Of a stretch of DNA of 64,000 nt, positions 41,959-57,276 are shown in pieces. This DNA is from Candidatus Kapaibacterium sp. (GTDB taxonomy: Bacteria > Bacteroidota > Ignavibacteria > Kapaibacteriales > NICIL-2). The position numbers were made by a program, and so were the translations under genes. The notes under the pieces are model-generated. The model did no database searches, had not been told where the DNA came from, and worked only from the letters and a program-made list of their open reading frames with translations. The DNA is taken from the NCBI GenBank assembly GCA_026003495.1, contig BPHK01000001.1, positions 682,001 through 746,000 of the forward strand, given 5' to 3'. Numbering within the stretch: the first letter of the stretch is position 1; each line of letters starts with the position of its first letter.

Positions 41959-42252
41959 CAAACCGCATGAAACGCGCTGGTAGGGAGGAGGGAGCACTCG
42001 CGATAGGCAGTTCATCTGGGTGAACGATCCTGTGCAAACAGTCGAACATTTTTCGCATCTGACAAATTTTCTCTTGCAAGTCGAGGGGTCAATAAGCGAT
42101 TTTTGCGCCCGTTTACTTGCGGACGGTCGCTGCCTTCTGTGTGTTGCTCTGATCGGTGCCAAAGAGATGTGCGCAACGATCGGATCAGCGCATCGAATGC
42201 TCCACACCGTACCGGCAGGGAGGCGGGCTGTGGTGTACGTTTCATTCCGCTC

Positions 42253-42258
42253 GGGAGG
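42253..42258 (+). promoter_or_regulatory. Shine-Dalgarno GGGAGG fixing a TTG start for dnaA
   Basis: GGGAGG is 5 bases before TTG 42264, the codon that begins PKKQPPGLTLFGG. No ATG or GTG occurs near it in frame, so this motif decides the start. Confidence 0.6.
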
Positions 42259-42263
42259 ATGCC

Positions 42264-43757
42264 TTGCCGAAAAAGCAACCACCTGGACTTACTCTCTTCG
42301 GCGGTGCTGAGCTCGAGACGCTCAAGCAAGAACAGCAGCGTCCCTCGTTGCCGACAGGCAATCTCCAGGATGCTCCGGCAGTGTGGGAGCGGTGTCTTGC
42401 GATCATCAAAGACAACGTTTCTGCCCAGCACTACCATACCTGGTTCGAGCCGATCAAACCCGTGCGCTGCCAAGACCGTGAGCTGGTGCTCCAGGTACCA
42501 AGCCAGTTTTTCTACGAATGGCTCGAAGAGCACTACTACGGCTTGCTCCAAAAGACGCTCTACCAGGTGCTCGGCACTGGCGCACGGCTCAAGTACGAAG
42601 TCGTCGTCGAGCAAAGCACCGAATCGCTCGAGCAGCGGACGATCCGGCTGCCTGCGTTTCGCCATGCGACGACGACCGCGGTCCAGCCGCCATTACCGTT
42701 TGCTCCAGCAGCACCGCCAGCGGCAGATTTTGCAGCCTACCTCAATCGCCGCTATACGTTCGAGAGCTTCATCGCCGGTGAGAGCAACCAACTGGCGTAC
42801 TCGGCTGCGTGCGCTGTTGCTGACCAACCGGGAAAAACGCGCTTCAACCCGCTGGTGATCTACGGCGCTACTGGGCTTGGGAAAACCCACCTTGTCCAAG
42901 CGATTGGCAACCGCATCATTGAACGTAACCGTTCGATGCGCGTGCTCTACACTACGAGCGAACGCTTTACGATGGAGTACATCAACGCTATCCAGAACAA
43001 CAAGACCAACGAGTTCACCGCCTTCTACCGCAGCGTGGATGTGCTCATCGTGGACGACATCCAGTTTTTCGAAGGCAAGGAAAAAACGCAGGACAACTTT
43101 TTCCACACCTTCAATGCACTCCACCAGCTCGGCAAGCAAATCGTCCTAACCAGCGACCGTCCGCCGAAGGAACTCCGCGATGTGGATGAGCGCTTGATTT
43201 CGCGTTTCCAGTGGGGCCTGACTGCCGACATTCAACCGCCCGATTACGAAATGCGATTGGCGATTCTCCAGCGGAAAAGCCAAGACGAAGGCGTCGAGCT
43301 TCCGCGTGATGTGCTCGAGTACATCGCACGCCATGTTAGCACGAGTGTGCGAGAGTTGGAAGGGTGCCTCATTAGCCTCATCGCAAAAGTCTCACTCGAT
43401 GGATGCACGCCGACGGTTGAACTTGCCAAGCAAGTTCTGCGCGGACTGCTCGGACCGATTGATTCGCTGGCGGTGACGATGGATGACATCAAAAGCGCAG
43501 TGGCAGCATACTTCGGGATTGCTGTCGAACTGCTGGAGGGAAAGACACGCAAGCACGAAGTGGTGCTCCCACGCCAGATCGCGATGTACTTGGCAAAGCA
43601 GCTAACCTCGCTCTCACTCAAATCCATTGGCCTACACTTCGGCGGACGCGACCATACGACGGTACTCCACTCAATCTCGATGGTTGAAAATTACGTGGCG
43701 ACCGATCCTGCCATTGCTCAGGCAGTCGCACAGCTCGAACGCAAGCTCCGAAGCTGA
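42264..43757 (+). CDS. dnaA: chromosomal replication initiator protein DnaA
   Basis: A 497-residue initiator that binds and melts oriC. Domain I is about 35-115 (VWERCLAIIKDNVSAQHYHT); domain II is a linker; domain III is AAA+ with NPLVIYGATGLGKTHLVQAI (Walker A) and VLIVDDIQFFEGKEKTQDNF (Walker B), and the sensor/arginine-finger region ERLISRFQWGL; domain IV has the DNA-binding signature LTSLSLKSIGLHFGGRDHTT. The start is TTG 42264 with GGGAGG upstream. It is isolated: S18 operon upstream, convergent ftsH downstream, no dnaN. No cluster of consensus DnaA boxes (TTATCCACA) was seen nearby, so oriC is not supported here. Confidence 0.96.
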   Translation: MPKKQPPGLTLFGGAELETLKQEQQRPSLPTGNLQDAPAVWERCLAIIKDNVSAQHYHTWFEPIKPVRCQDRELVLQVPSQFFYEWLEEHYYGLLQKTLYQVLGTGARLKYEVVVEQSTESLEQRTIRLPAFRHATTTAVQPPLPFAPAAPPAADFAAYLNRRYTFESFIAGESNQLAYSAACAVADQPGKTRFNPLVIYGATGLGKTHLVQAIGNRIIERNRSMRVLYTTSERFTMEYINAIQNNKTNEFTAFYRSVDVLIVDDIQFFEGKEKTQDNFFHTFNALHQLGKQIVLTSDRPPKELRDVDERLISRFQWGLTADIQPPDYEMRLAILQRKSQDEGVELPRDVLEYIARHVSTSVRELEGCLISLIAKVSLDGCTPTVELAKQVLRGLLGPIDSLAVTMDDIKSAVAAYFGIAVELLEGKTRKHEVVLPRQIAMYLAKQLTSLSLKSIGLHFGGRDHTTVLHSISMVENYVATDPAIAQAVAQLERKLRS

Positions 43758-43792
43758 TTTCTTCAGGCCAGCCAGTAGTGCCATTTCTCTCG

Positions 43793-45799
<2,007 letters not shown>

Positions 45800-45836
45800 T
45801 GACGTATAGCCGAAATTGTGCATTGTACAGCACCTG

Positions 45837-45867
45837 TTGCATAATTCCCTTCGGCGCTGTATGTTTG
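45837..45867 (+). promoter_or_regulatory. Bacteroidota-type promoter of the giant secreted protein gene
   Basis: TTG (45837-45839), a 20-base spacer and TATGTTTG (45860-45867) agree with the consensus TTTG-N19/20-TAnnTTTG. Expected initiation near 45874 gives a 5' leader of about 110 bases before the ATG at 45985. The divergent ftsH gene begins at 45799, so the promoter sits in the shared gap. Confidence 0.65.
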
Positions 45868-45984
45868 CGTCCGGAGGAGGAACGCCCGACACGCACTCAC
45901 CGTTCCTATTGGAGCGGGCCTGCGCGCATTGTTGATGAGAGAACGAGGTACTGGTCTTTGTTTCACAATCAGTCTGAGTGTACC

Positions 45985-48900
45985 ATGAAACGCGTTGCTT
46001 TCCTTTGCTGCGCGCTTATCAGCGCAGCGCTCGTTGCGCCATCCCTCTACGGGCAGAGCATTACGAACTACGCCTTTAGTTACTCAACAGCCACGTTCAG
46101 CCAGATTTATGGGCAGTCTGGTACAACGACAACGACACTTTCGGGTGATGATGCTGTCACTGGAATGATCCCGATTGGTTTCGATTTTGTTTACATGGGG
46201 CAATTCTACTCTCAGGTTTCTGCAAGCACAAATGGCGTCCTTTGTCTTGGTTCAACCGCTTCCAATCAGTGGAGCAACAATTTAACGTCACAAACTCCCA
46301 GACCAATCATTAGTGCATTCTGGGACGATTTGTTCATGACTAGTGGCGTTGGGTACTTTTCCTACCGCACTGATGGTAGCGCACCTAATCGAGTTTTTAC
46401 CGCAGAGTGGTATAGCGTCGAATTTTTGAGTGGTAATGGCGACTTATTTTCATATCAAGTTAAGCTGTACGAAGGAAGCGGAATTATCGAATTTCGTTAT
46501 CGGTATGAAGATAACACAAATGGCGATGCCGGATCTGCATCAATCGGTATAACCGCAATAAATACAGGGAGTGGCAATTTCCTTTCGGTGAATTCATCAT
46601 TCAATGGTGTAAGTTCGACGACAGAGACAACTACAATTACCACGATTCCACCTTCCAATACTGTGCTGACGTTCACGCCCCCGCAAGTTACGCTCGATGC
46701 CCCCACGAATTTGACGTTCACGAACGTGCTCCCCGGCCAGATGACGCTCAATTGGCAGGATAACACCAGCAATGAAATTGGATACTTGATCCAGCGCTCC
46801 ACGGACGGAACAAACTACACGAATGTTGTGCTTACCTCGCCAAACGCAACCTCTTACACTGCAACAGGATTGACGCCGAGTACAACATACTACTGGCGAA
46901 TCTATGCGATGTCCGAAGGCAAAGCCAGTGCTGCTCTCAGTGGAACGCAGGCGACAACGGGGCCGCTCCTGTGCGGCACACGGCAAATTCCCAGTACGAA
47001 CTACCCGAACATCAAAGCGGCAATCGATAGCATCTATTCGTTAGGGCTCGCGTGCTCAGTTGTGTTCGAGTTACAATCGAGTTATTCGAGTACGAGCGAG
47101 CCTGCATTCCCACTGGTCTTCAATGGGCCGATTCCTGGGGCGTCGAGCACCAACACCGTCACGTTCCGTCCTGCCTCGGGTGTGTCGAGTGTTGTCATCG
47201 GTGCCAGTAATGGCACGACCATCCTCGATCTCAACGGGGTCAGTTGGGTCATGTTCGATGGACGGCCTGGCGGTACGGGCACAACCCGTGCGCTGACGAT
47301 TGCCAATGTGAGTACTACTGCGTCGGCAGGAACGATACGCCTCTCCAACGGTGCGACGAACAACACGTTCCAGTACTGCCGAATTCTCGGTGCGACGACG
47401 GGGACATCAACTGGGACGATCCATTTCGGCAGCCCCGGCACATCCGTCGGCAACCGAAAGAATACCTTCGACAACTGCAACATCGGCGACACCTTGACGA
47501 CAACGCAGCCTGCAAGAGCAGTGTACGCCGTCGGAACAACAACTGTTCTTAGCGATAGCAACACGATTAGCAACTGCAACATCTACAACTACTTTGCGAA
47601 CTCGACGCACTATGGAATCTTCGGTTCCACTGGCTATACGCGATGGATCATCACGGGGAATAGTTTCTACCAAACCACTGCCCGCACGTTCACCTCAAGC
47701 GTTACGTTTTACCACATTTACTTGGTCGGATCAACTTATTCTGGTGGTCATACGATCAGTGGGAACTACATCGGCGGCACTCAACCTACTGCCGGTGGTT
47801 CGCAGATGCAGTACAACATTAGCACCACGACGCTTACACCAATCATGTACGGCATCTATTGCTCGCTGGTCACAAGCACGTTCGATACAACGCGAATCAT
47901 CGGCAATGTCATCACCAATCTCTACTTCCGCACAGCGAGTACGTCAACGGTTGCCTGCAACGGCATCTATGCATTCGGCGGGAATTTGATCATCCAGAAT
48001 AACGTCGTCGGCAGCGCAACTGCAACGAACGCGATTACGCTCCAGAGCACGACGACGAGCACACCTCCGACATTCAATGGGATTTATGGTTACCCCTCTT
48101 CTGTCCAAGGGTTCTCGGTGACGATCAGCGGCAATACTGTCGGTGGAATCACAATGAATGCCGAGAATACTGCATCGGGGTGGAATTTCATTGGCATCAA
48201 CGTTGCCTCGACGATTGGTGCTGAATCGTACGTAACCAATAATCTCATCGGGAGCACCTCTACGGCCAACAGCATCAACGCTGCTACAAGCGCAACAGGC
48301 ACCCAGCAGCTTACCGGCATAAATATCAGCGCCAGTGCAAGCCATGTGCGGATGATTGTTTCGGGTAACACCGTCGCGAATCTGAACAACAATGGCACCT
48401 CGACAGGCTCTGGGACGCAGTTTATCCGCGGCATCCTCATCAATTCCGGGGTGGTGACTGTGGAGAACAATACGGTGTACAATTTCACAACCACCACCCT
48501 CAACAGCAGCACCTCCTTCCCCTCGATGGCGCTCACCGGGATCGCCGTCAACTCGACCACGCAGCCACTGAGCGGCTTGAGCGGTCACATTGTGCGAGGG
48601 AATGTCGTCCACAGTCTCCGCAGTCTCAACACAGCGACTGCAACAGCCTCGCACTGGGTGCTTGGAATGGGGATCAACTCTGCATCTACCAGTAGTGGAG
48701 GCATTGCGCTGGTGGAGAGAAACTACGTCCACACCTTGACCTTGGCGGCAACGCCATCGAGTACCTCGGTTGCAGTGCTCGGAACCGGGATGCTCATCTT
48801 CGGTGGAGCGACGAACATTCGCAATAACATGATTCGACTCGGCCTTGATCCGAACGGAAACGCAGTAACTGGGCAGGTAAGCTTCTATGGCCTCTACAAA

Positions 48901-51900
48901 AACAATGCATCACCGACGGGCATCTACCACAACAGCATCTACATCGGCGGTAGTGTTGCATCGGGCGCCGGTGGGGTGCTCTATTCTCTTGGCCTTTTCC
49001 GTAATCAAACCAGCACCGATGAAATTCGGAACAACATCGTCCAAGTCAATCGCACAACGTCCTCAGGGACCGGGTACCACGTCGCAATCGTCCTCGGTAC
49101 AACGACGACGCTTGCGTGCGATAACAACCTCTTCTACACACCTGGCACAGGCGGATTCGTCGGTGGTATTGGCACATCCACAATCACCCTCTACCAAACG
49201 CTTGCCGCATGGCGTACCGGATCCGGGATGGATGCCTCCAGCGGCTACGGGGATGCAAACTTTGTCAATCCAAATGGGAGTGCGAGCACAGGTGATTTAC
49301 ACATCTCAACAACTGGCTCGACACCAGTCGAAGGCGGTGGCGGACCGATCGTCTTCGGCCCAGCAGTGACCGATGATTTTGACGGTCAATCACGCTCGTC
49401 ACTTACACCGATTGATATTGGCGCCGATGCGGGGAACTTTACCGTTAGTGATATTGTGCCACCTGCGATCGCGTTCACTCCACTTACCAACGGGACCGTC
49501 ACCAGCACACGTACAGTACCGAACATCATCATCATTGACGGCGGAAGTGGGGTCAACACAACGAGCGGCACTCGTCCACGGCTCTACTTCAAAAAGTCCA
49601 CGGAAGCGAACCAGTACGTCGGCAATACCAGTACCGACAACGGCTGGAAGTGGGTCGAAGCGTCGAATACCAGCTCACCGTTTACGTTTGTTATCAACTA
49701 TTCACTGCTCACCAGTGCGCTCAGCGTTGGGGATGTGATCCAGTACTTCTTCGTCGCGCAGGATTTAGCTTCGACGCCGAACGTTGCAGTTGGTGGTGCA
49801 GTCCTTACTACGCAGCCGACGAGCGTTGCCCTCACGAATGCAAACTTCCCAGCAACGCCGTTTTACTCCTACACCATTGCGCAGGGCGTCAGTGGGACGA
49901 TCACAGTAGGGCCCACCGAGTCGCTGACGTCACTGACGAACACCGGCGGCGTCTTCGAGTACATCAACAATCGCGTTGTGACGGGCAACGTCACCGTTCT
50001 CGTCACTGGGGATTTGACGAGTGAGACCGGTACGGTTGCACTCAATGCCTTTGCAGAAGAGGGCGCCGGCGCTGGTACGTACACAATCACCATTCGTCCG
50101 GCATCGGGCACCAGCCCAACGATTAGCGGTACCAATTCCTCTGGCGGCTTGCTCCGTTTCAATAGCGCGCAGCGAGTCATCATAGACGGCCGCCGTCCGG
50201 GTGAATCGAGTGGCAACAATCTCACGATCGTCAACAATGCAAGCAGCGGCTCGATCGCTGCGATTCACTTCATGGGGCAGTCGGCGTACAATCCTGCACT
50301 GCCAGGCTGCGCATACGATACTGTACGGTTCTGCACGATCAAGACGGGGAGCAATACCAACACGAGTGCATACGGAATCTTCATCGGAGGGACCTCGGTT
50401 GGCTCTGCCGGCTATGGTAACCGTGGGATCGTGCTCAGCGATAATCAAGTCTCGGCTACCTACTATGGCGTGCGTATCATTGGGGGGACTGGTTTCCCAA
50501 GTGATAGCATTACGATCGCCCGGAATACAATTGGCGGAAGTGGATCGAGTTATGGCACCAGCGACACCGTTCGCTACCGTGGTATTATGGCAACGTGGGT
50601 GAGCAACCTCTCGATCACCGACAATGCATTTCTCAACCTATCGCCGGCAGCATCATCTGGTGCGGCAATCTTTGTTGATAACATCTCGGGGAGTACACTC
50701 GCACGAAACGTTATTGATGGCGTGCTCGGCTATTCCAGTAGCGGATACAATGTCTATGGCATTGGGCTCTCGAGCGGAGTCGCCAACACGACAGTACTTG
50801 AGAACCGAATCAATCGCATCTTCTACACTGCAGGTGGAAACTGGTCGGCGTATGGTATTGATGTCACAACCAACGGCGGAAATGCGAACATCCTCCTGGC
50901 CAACAACATGATATCCAATGTCGCACACGATTACGGGATGTCAACAACCTGGAGCACTTACGGAATTCGCATCACCTCAACTGGGAACGTCAAGGTCTAT
51001 CATAACTCTGTGTTCCTCCGAGGCTCGTACTTTGTGCCATCGAGTTCAGGACAGAGCGCGGCACTGCTCATCAACACGAGCACTGCAAACATTGATGTGC
51101 GCAATAACATCTTCCACAACCGGATGTACGGTGCGAGCGGCTCGAAGTCCTATGCCATCTACCATGCCACCAATCCGAGTGGAGTCCCCATTGCAGCACT
51201 CGATTACAACAACTACGATGTCTCTGCGACTGCGCAGGGTGTGCTTGCATATGCGAACGGTGCAGATGTGACCTCCCTGAGTGCACTCCGCGCAGCGATA
51301 GGGCGCGATCAGAATTCGCAGACCGTGTCGGTGCGGTTTGTTGATACCACACTCACTGCCGATGTGCACCTTGTCCAGCAATATCCGACCTTGCTCGGTA
51401 CAAGTGCGGTCAGCTCGTCTGTCTCAACGGACTATGACGGTGAAACGCGCACTCGCTTTACGATGGGCGCCGACGAGGTGAAAATCAACGTCACCATCAC
51501 AACCCAGCCGCAGAATACGGTTCTCTGCGATGGCGGCACGCTCACGCTCTCGGTTGCAGCATCTGCACAGTACAACGATGGTATTAGCGGCCGAGTGACG
51601 CCGACGTTGAGCTATCAGTGGTTCCAAAACGGGAATCCGATTGCTGGAGCAACGAACGCGGTGTACATGGTGCCGAATGCTACATTCTCCCATGCCGGCA
51701 GCTACTTTGTCCGCGTCTATGCCAGCCCGATTGATTCAGTGCAATCAGGGACGGTAACGGTGACCGTACACCCGCAGACGCAGATCACTCAGCAGCCAAG
51801 CGGGGTAACGCTGTGTCAACCGTATCCGTTCATCCTCACGGTCACTGCAAGCGGTGTCAGCCTGACCTATCAGTGGCAGCGCTTCGTGGGCGGTACCTGG

Positions 51901-54900
51901 ACCGACATCAGCGGTGCGACAAGTAGCACGTACAGCGTTGCAAGTGCAGCACCGAGTGATTCAGGTGACTACCGCGTCGTCGTCAGCGGGACCTGCGGAA
52001 CTGCAACTTCGAACACCGTAACTGTCAACGTCCGCCGCACGACGCAGATTACCGCCCAGCCAGTCGCAACGCCAAGTTCGGTATGCCTTGGACAATCGTT
52101 CTCAATCACCGTTGGAGCTGTTGGACATAACCTGACGTATCAGTGGCGACGAGGCGGAACGCCGATATCAGGTGCAACGAACGCAACGTACACTGTCTCA
52201 TCGGCAACGAGCGCTGATTTTGCGACGTACGATGTCGTCGTCACAGGGACGTGCGGGACTGTGACATCGAACTCTGTTACCGTCACGCAGATTCCGCCAA
52301 CCATCATCACACAGCAGCCAATTGCGACGCCATCGTCGCTCTGTCTTGGCGGGACGTTCACGCTCAGCGTCCAGGCGAGTGGCGCAAATCTCACCTACCA
52401 GTGGCGCAAAGCGGGAACGCCCATCACCGGCGCAACCAACAGCACGTACACGAAGACCAATGTACAGGCGAGCGACTTTGGAAGCTACGACGTTATCGTC
52501 ACGGGAACGTGCGGAAGCGTGACATCGAGTTCGGTTACGGTCACGCTAATTCCCAACACCGCAATCACGACGCAGCCGACACCACCGAACCCACTCTGCA
52601 TTGGAGACCCCATTACGATTGGTGGGACGCAAGTAACCGGTGGTTCGCTGCAGTACCAATGGCAATTCCGGCCTGGCAACACAGGAGCGTGGGCGAACAT
52701 CAGCGGCGCGACGAATCTTGTGTACAGCAAGTCGAATGCTACGACAAGCGATAGCGGGAACTATCGGCTCATCGTCACGGGCGCGTGCGGTAACGATACC
52801 TCCGTGTCCGTTCCTGTCACGGTCAACGTCCCCCATGCGATTACGCAGCAGCCGCAGTGGTCACCGTCGGCTACGCGATGCACCGGCGAATCAGCAACGA
52901 TCACGGTTGGCTATAGCGGCACAGTGACAATCTTCCAATGGCAACGTTCGCCCCAAGGGCAAGGGAACTGGAGCAACGTTGGGAGCAATAGCCCGACACT
53001 GACGCTCACGTCAATCCAACTGAACGATGCAGGCGATTACCGCGTGATCCTCACTGGGCCATGTGCCGCACAGGCAACCAGCAACATCGCAACACTAACA
53101 GTGATTCAAAACGCTGACTTTTCGCAGCATCCGCAGCCGCAGACGCTCTGCACGGGAGGGACGATTTCGCTGAGCGCACAAACGATCGGCACCGTTGTTA
53201 GCTACCAATGGCAGCGTCTTGTTGGCAGCACGTGGACGAACATCACCGGTGCAACGAGCAGCTCGTACACGAAAACCAACGCCACCGTAGCTGATAGTGG
53301 GCAGTACCGGCTGGTCATCGTTGGGAATTGTTCAGCAACGCCAATTCCATCGAACCCTGCGCTTGTGAACGTGCAGCAACCATTCACAATTACCTCGCAA
53401 CCTTCCTGGCCAAGCACACCGGTTACTGTGGGGCAGACGGTTACGCTTACCGTCGGGTACACCGGCACAGCGAACTTCCAATGGCAACGCGACCAATTCC
53501 GCAACGGAAACTGGGTCAACGTCGGCACAAACTCGAACGTGTACCAATTCACCGTTACCAGCGTAGCCGATTCGGGCAATTTCCGGTGCATCGTTACCGG
53601 TCCGTGCGGACCAGGTGCGCAGACAACCAACGTCGTGAGCGTCTATACGTGCTCACCGCCGACGATCGCACAGCAACCACAAGCGCCGCAACCGCTCTGC
53701 CCGGGTCAATCGTTCACGCTCAGCGTCCAAGCGACGATTCAGCAGGGCTTGACGATTTTCTACCAATGGCAATTCGATCCGAGCCGTACTGGCAACTGGA
53801 CCAATATTGCTGGTGCAACGAGCAATGTGCTCACCAAGAGCGCAATCACCACTGCCGACGATGGGAACTATCGCGTGGCGATCACAAGCTCATGCTCGAA
53901 TGTACCGACCTATTCCGATGTCGTCTCCGTGGTCGTTCGCCAGCCGATTACGATCACTGCTCATCCGACGAGTCAAACAGTCTGCGAAGGGCAGAACGTC
54001 ACATTCGCTGTGACTGCGACAGGGACGCAGCCCTCGTACCAATGGTTCTTGGGCAACGCGCCGATCAACCCAGGCACGAATCCCACAGCGACGACACCGA
54101 CGCTTCAACTAACCAACGTTCAGCCTTCGCAAGCAGGGCAGTATCGCTGCTTCGTTTCCGGGCCCTGCACACCTAATGGCGTGTTCTCCAATGCAGCGAC
54201 GCTCACGGTCAACGAGCTGGTGCGCATCGCGGTACATCCGCAATCGCAGAGTGTCTGTACGGGCAATCCACTCGTCCTCAGCGTCAATGCGACGGGTGCA
54301 GGGCTTGCGTACCAATGGCGCTTCAACGGCAATCCCATCAGCGGTGCCACTAGCGCGACCTACACGATCGCAAATCCAACGACGGCGAACGCGGGATCGT
54401 ACTCCGTCGTCGTCAGCGGCACGTGCAACAGCGTCACCAGTAATACCGCAGTTGTCACAGTCAACGTCAGCGCGACGATAGCGCAGCATCCGCAGTCGCA
54501 GACGGTGTGTCCTGGCGCGACGGTGAGCTTCGGGGTACAAATCAACAGCGATGCGACGATGCCAACCTTCCAATGGCAGAAAAACGGCATCAACATCACG
54601 GGCAACACCACGGCAACCTCACCGACGCTGGTACTGACCAACGTCAGTGCAAACGATGCCGCACAATATCGCTGCGTGATTACGACGCCATGCCAGCCCA
54701 ACGGTATCACCTCGCAGGCAGCATCGCTCACGGTCAATCCGATAACACAAATCACCCAGCAGCCGCAGTCTCAAACCGTCTGCGAGCAGAGTGCATTGAG
54801 CCTCGTCGTTGGAGCAATTGGTTCCAACCTCCAGGTGCAGTGGTACAAAAACAACACCGCAATCCCTGGAGCGACGGGGTTTGCGCTGAACTTTAGCTCA

Positions 54901-57171
54901 GTACAACTTGGCGATGCAGGAACGTACTATGCGATCGTTCGGGGCGACTGCGGTGATCCACAACGCTCGCAAGATGCGACGCTCTCGGTGCGGCCGATCA
55001 TTCGCATTACGAGCAATCCACTGCAGAACCAAACTGTTTGCGAAGGCGCGACTGTCACATTTGCGGTAACGGTTAGTGGTGACGGGCCGAGCTACCAGTG
55101 GCGCAAGAACGGTCAGCCAATCACCGGCAATCCGACAGCGCAGACAGCAACGCTGGTGCTAACCAACGTCACTGCAGCCGATGCAGGCAGCTACGATTGC
55201 CGCATCACGGGCACGTGCTCGACCAATGGTGTTACAACCAACACAGCGCAACTGAACGTCAACCAAAATATTCGCATCACGCAGCAGCCGCAGAATACGA
55301 CCGTCTGCATTGGGTCGCCGGTGCAATTGAACGCATTGGTGACCGGTACAGCACCGCAATACCAATGGTATCGCAACGGGCAGCCGATTCCGGGCGCAAC
55401 CGGTGCAGTCTATGCGATTGCGAGTGCGAGTGTTGCCGATTCGGGTAACTACGACGTCCTCATCTCGGGTACGTGCTCGCAGAGCCGCTCAGCGATTGCA
55501 ACGCTTTCGGTCGAGCAGCCGACCTCCATCACTGATCAACCGCGTTCGACAGTTGCATGCGTTGGGTCACCAGTGATCGTGCCCGTCAAAACGCTCGGGA
55601 CGGTGAAAGGCTATCAGTGGTACAAAGACGGTGCACCATTGGCTGGGCAGAACGGCCCTGCACTCATCATCCCGAGTGCACTGCTGACTACTGCAGGAAC
55701 GTACTGGTGCGTAATCACGGGGAGTAGCGTCTGCGGCACACCGACGCTTACGACGCAGCAGTTCGTCATTGACGTTGCCATACCGACGGCAATTACGCGC
55801 AATCCGACCGATCAGCTCGTTGCGTTCGGTGCAACAGTCACAGTCGAAGTGCAAGCGGAGGGGACGGGGCTGGGCACGCTCGGCGATCTTGTCTATCGTT
55901 GGTACAAGGGCGGCCAAGAGCTTGTTGATGGGCCGCGGATTACTGGTGCTGCAACCTCGCGGCTTACGATTCGCGACATCCGACAGTCAGACCTTGGAAC
56001 AGACTATTCTGTGGTCGTTTCCGGAGTGTGCGGGACAGTCCGCTCACCGAACTTTGCAATCATTGTCCCCTCGGTCGAGATCACAGGCCAACCAGCATCG
56101 CAGACAGTCTGCGCGGGTCGTCCTGTGCAGCTGACGATTGACTACGTGCCGAATCATCCATCGGTGACACAAGCGCAGATCTCGATTCAGTGGATGAAAA
56201 ACGGCCAGCCTCTCAGTGATGGAGGCAATATCTTCGGCTCACAGACAGCGACGTTGCGGATCCTTACAGCTACGCCTGCCGATGCGGGCGATTACACGTG
56301 TGTTATCACCGTTCAGCCTGGCGGCAATCAAGTCAGCTCGCAAGTTGCGCGTATAACCGTCCATACCCTGCCGCAGATCACGCAGCAGCCGCAAGTCGGT
56401 GTGCTCTGTGAAGGGCAGCCCTTCGAAATCAGCATCGTAGCAACGGGCGGAGGTTTGCAGTACCAGTGGCAGCTCGATGGACAAGATGTCCCCGGCGCAA
56501 CGGATGCCACCGTCCGTGTGCCACAAGCAGTGATGCAGCTCAATGGCCGCCAAGCACGCTGCATCGTCCGCAATGAATGCGGGCAAGTGACCTCACAAGA
56601 GGTAACTCTCACAGTCCAAGTGCCGCCAACGATCACGCAGCAGCCGCCAGCAGAAGTTCGCATCGCAGACGGCGAGACGCTCGAGCTGACTGTCGTTGCG
56701 CAAGGTTCGGCATTGCGGTACCAGTGGCGGCGCAATGGGCAGAACATCCCCGGCGCCACGAGCAGCACGTACCGCAAGCTCAATGCCCAGGGTGCAGATG
56801 CAGGAACGTACGAGGTCGTCGTCAGCAACGATTGCGGGTCGGTGACTTCGCGTGCGGTTGGCGTGACGATTATCACCAGTGCGGAGGAGAGCGCACTAGC
56901 AAGCGGAGCGATGCTGAGCGTCGAACCGATGCCAGTTACCAGCGACGCGGTCGTTCGCTATGTCCTTCCGCGCGCTGGGACGATACGTCTTGCGCTCTAC
57001 GATGCTGCTGGCAAACAACAAGCGCTCCTTGCAAGCGGCTATGCTGCAGCGGGTGAATCTTCGCTTCGGCTCTCGCCGCAGGCACTCGATCTGCCATCGG
57101 GTACGTACTCGCTCGAACTCCGCACCGAGGATGGTTCGGTCATTCGGAGACTCATTGTGATCGTGCGCTAA
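45985..57171 (+). CDS. giant T9SS surface protein (3728 residues): FN3, beta-helix, about 20 Ig-like repeats, sorting tail
   Basis: Signal peptide [19 protein letters not shown] starts at ATG 45985; the open frame from 45793 includes non-coding promoter sequence and is rejected. Order: an N-terminal beta-sandwich (about 20-230), an FN3 domain ([20 protein letters not shown]), two right-handed beta-helix regions rich in NNxF/GNT turns separated by a short sandwich ([12 protein letters not shown]), then about 20 Ig-like units of 80-90 residues (roughly 51.5-56.9 kb), each with ITQQPxxxTVC...YQW...GxYxVxVxGTC patterns. The tail [20 protein letters not shown]...[10 protein letters not shown] is a T9SS type A sorting domain. 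A likely adhesin or matrix protein; function not determined. Confidence 0.9.
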   Translation: MKRVAFLCCALISAALVAPSLYGQSITNYAFSYSTATFSQIYGQSGTTTTTLSGDDAVTGMIPIGFDFVYMGQFYSQVSASTNGVLCLGSTASNQWSNNLTSQTPRPIISAFWDDLFMTSGVGYFSYRTDGSAPNRVFTAEWYSVEFLSGNGDLFSYQVKLYEGSGIIEFRYRYEDNTNGDAGSASIGITAINTGSGNFLSVNSSFNGVSSTTETTTITTIPPSNTVLTFTPPQVTLDAPTNLTFTNVLPGQMTLNWQDNTSNEIGYLIQRSTDGTNYTNVVLTSPNATSYTATGLTPSTTYYWRIYAMSEGKASAALSGTQATTGPLLCGTRQIPSTNYPNIKAAIDSIYSLGLACSVVFELQSSYSSTSEPAFPLVFNGPIPGASSTNTVTFRPASGVSSVVIGASNGTTILDLNGVSWVMFDGRPGGTGTTRALTIANVSTTASAGTIRLSNGATNNTFQYCRILGATTGTSTGTIHFGSPGTSVGNRKNTFDNCNIGDTLTTTQPARAVYAVGTTTVLSDSNTISNCNIYNYFANSTHYGIFGSTGYTRWIITGNSFYQTTARTFTSSVTFYHIYLVGSTYSGGHTISGNYIGGTQPTAGGSQMQYNISTTTLTPIMYGIYCSLVTSTFDTTRIIGNVITNLYFRTASTSTVACNGIYAFGGNLIIQNNVVGSATATNAITLQSTTTSTPPTFNGIYGYPSSVQGFSVTISGNTVGGITMNAENTASGWNFIGINVASTIGAESYVTNNLIGSTSTANSINAATSATGTQQLTGINISASASHVRMIVSGNTVANLNNNGTSTGSGTQFIRGILINSGVVTVENNTVYNFTTTTLNSSTSFPSMALTGIAVNSTTQPLSGLSGHIVRGNVVHSLRSLNTATATASHWVLGMGINSASTSSGGIALVERNYVHTLTLAATPSSTSVAVLGTGMLIFGGATNIRNNMIRLGLDPNGNAVTGQVSFYGLYKNNASPTGIYHNSIYIGGSVASGAGGVLYSLGLFRNQTSTDEIRNNIVQVNRTTSSGTGYHVAIVLGTTTTLACDNNLFYTPGTGGFVGGIGTSTITLYQTLAAWRTGSGMDASSGYGDANFVNPNGSASTGDLHISTTGSTPVEGGGGPIVFGPAVTDDFDGQSRSSLTPIDIGADAGNFTVSDIVPPAIAFTPLTNGTVTSTRTVPNIIIIDGGSGVNTTSGTRPRLYFKKSTEANQYVGNTSTDNGWKWVEASNTSSPFTFVINYSLLTSALSVGDVIQYFFVAQDLASTPNVAVGGAVLTTQPTSVALTNANFPATPFYSYTIAQGVSGTITVGPTESLTSLTNTGGVFEYINNRVVTGNVTVLVTGDLTSETGTVALNAFAEEGAGAGTYTITIRPASGTSPTISGTNSSGGLLRFNSAQRVIIDGRRPGESSGNNLTIVNNASSGSIAAIHFMGQSAYNPALPGCAYDTVRFCTIKTGSNTNTSAYGIFIGGTSVGSAGYGNRGIVLSDNQVSATYYGVRIIGGTGFPSDSITIARNTIGGSGSSYGTSDTVRYRGIMATWVSNLSITDNAFLNLSPAASSGAAIFVDNISGSTLARNVIDGVLGYSSSGYNVYGIGLSSGVANTTVLENRINRIFYTAGGNWSAYGIDVTTNGGNANILLANNMISNVAHDYGMSTTWSTYGIRITSTGNVKVYHNSVFLRGSYFVPSSSGQSAALLINTSTANIDVRNNIFHNRMYGASGSKSYAIYHATNPSGVPIAALDYNNYDVSATAQGVLAYANGADVTSLSALRAAIGRDQNSQTVSVRFVDTTLTADVHLVQQYPTLLGTSAVSSSVSTDYDGETRTRFTMGADEVKINVTITTQPQNTVLCDGGTLTLSVAASAQYNDGISGRVTPTLSYQWFQNGNPIAGATNAVYMVPNATFSHAGSYFVRVYASPIDSVQSGTVTVTVHPQTQITQQPSGVTLCQPYPFILTVTASGVSLTYQWQRFVGGTWTDISGATSSTYSVASAAPSDSGDYRVVVSGTCGTATSNTVTVNVRRTTQITAQPVATPSSVCLGQSFSITVGAVGHNLTYQWRRGGTPISGATNATYTVSSATSADFATYDVVVTGTCGTVTSNSVTVTQIPPTIITQQPIATPSSLCLGGTFTLSVQASGANLTYQWRKAGTPITGATNSTYTKTNVQASDFGSYDVIVTGTCGSVTSSSVTVTLIPNTAITTQPTPPNPLCIGDPITIGGTQVTGGSLQYQWQFRPGNTGAWANISGATNLVYSKSNATTSDSGNYRLIVTGACGNDTSVSVPVTVNVPHAITQQPQWSPSATRCTGESATITVGYSGTVTIFQWQRSPQGQGNWSNVGSNSPTLTLTSIQLNDAGDYRVILTGPCAAQATSNIATLTVIQNADFSQHPQPQTLCTGGTISLSAQTIGTVVSYQWQRLVGSTWTNITGATSSSYTKTNATVADSGQYRLVIVGNCSATPIPSNPALVNVQQPFTITSQPSWPSTPVTVGQTVTLTVGYTGTANFQWQRDQFRNGNWVNVGTNSNVYQFTVTSVADSGNFRCIVTGPCGPGAQTTNVVSVYTCSPPTIAQQPQAPQPLCPGQSFTLSVQATIQQGLTIFYQWQFDPSRTGNWTNIAGATSNVLTKSAITTADDGNYRVAITSSCSNVPTYSDVVSVVVRQPITITAHPTSQTVCEGQNVTFAVTATGTQPSYQWFLGNAPINPGTNPTATTPTLQLTNVQPSQAGQYRCFVSGPCTPNGVFSNAATLTVNELVRIAVHPQSQSVCTGNPLVLSVNATGAGLAYQWRFNGNPISGATSATYTIANPTTANAGSYSVVVSGTCNSVTSNTAVVTVNVSATIAQHPQSQTVCPGATVSFGVQINSDATMPTFQWQKNGINITGNTTATSPTLVLTNVSANDAAQYRCVITTPCQPNGITSQAASLTVNPITQITQQPQSQTVCEQSALSLVVGAIGSNLQVQWYKNNTAIPGATGFALNFSSVQLGDAGTYYAIVRGDCGDPQRSQDATLSVRPIIRITSNPLQNQTVCEGATVTFAVTVSGDGPSYQWRKNGQPITGNPTAQTATLVLTNVTAADAGSYDCRITGTCSTNGVTTNTAQLNVNQNIRITQQPQNTTVCIGSPVQLNALVTGTAPQYQWYRNGQPIPGATGAVYAIASASVADSGNYDVLISGTCSQSRSAIATLSVEQPTSITDQPRSTVACVGSPVIVPVKTLGTVKGYQWYKDGAPLAGQNGPALIIPSALLTTAGTYWCVITGSSVCGTPTLTTQQFVIDVAIPTAITRNPTDQLVAFGATVTVEVQAEGTGLGTLGDLVYRWYKGGQELVDGPRITGAATSRLTIRDIRQSDLGTDYSVVVSGVCGTVRSPNFAIIVPSVEITGQPASQTVCAGRPVQLTIDYVPNHPSVTQAQISIQWMKNGQPLSDGGNIFGSQTATLRILTATPADAGDYTCVITVQPGGNQVSSQVARITVHTLPQITQQPQVGVLCEGQPFEISIVATGGGLQYQWQLDGQDVPGATDATVRVPQAVMQLNGRQARCIVRNECGQVTSQEVTLTVQVPPTITQQPPAEVRIADGETLELTVVAQGSALRYQWRRNGQNIPGATSSTYRKLNAQGADAGTYEVVVSNDCGSVTSRAVGVTIITSAEESALASGAMLSVEPMPVTSDAVVRYVLPRAGTIRLALYDAAGKQQALLASGYAAAGESSLRLSPQALDLPSGTYSLELRTEDGSVIRRLIVIVR
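51487..56880 (+). repeat. tandem Ig-like domain array within the giant protein
   Basis: About 20 diverged units of roughly 250-290 bases encode Ig-like domains. Starts are recognisable by ITQQP-like strands (e.g. [57 protein letters not shown]) followed by a YQW core Trp and a disulfide-type Cys pair. Units 8, 17 and 20 lack the first Cys. The units are diverged, not near-identical, so this is an old expansion rather than a recent tandem duplication. Confidence 0.85.
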
Positions 57172-57203
57172 GCTGCTCGCGCGCTATTGTCGTCTTGCCG
57201 ACC

Positions 57204-57232
57204 AAGGCGGGGTGAAACGATCACCCCGCCTT
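57204..57232 (+). terminator. hairpin terminator after the giant gene
   Basis: AAGGCGGGGTGA (57204-57215) and TCACCCCGCCTT (57221-57232) form a perfect 12-bp stem with a 5-base loop, 32 bases past the stop. The trailing sequence is only moderately T-rich (ctgtattatt). Confidence 0.75.
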
Positions 57233-57276
57233 CTGTATTATTGCGGCAACCATTGTTGCAACAACTTCTTCTCCGA

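Noticed and set aside
41959-42263. Possible oriC upstream of dnaA
   Set aside because: No cluster of TTATCCACA-like boxes; the best single site (TGCTCCACA) has two mismatches.
51487-56880. CRISPR-like or near-identical DNA repeats within the Ig array
   Set aside because: The periodicity is at protein level; units are 250-290 bases and diverged, with no short identical repeats and spacers.
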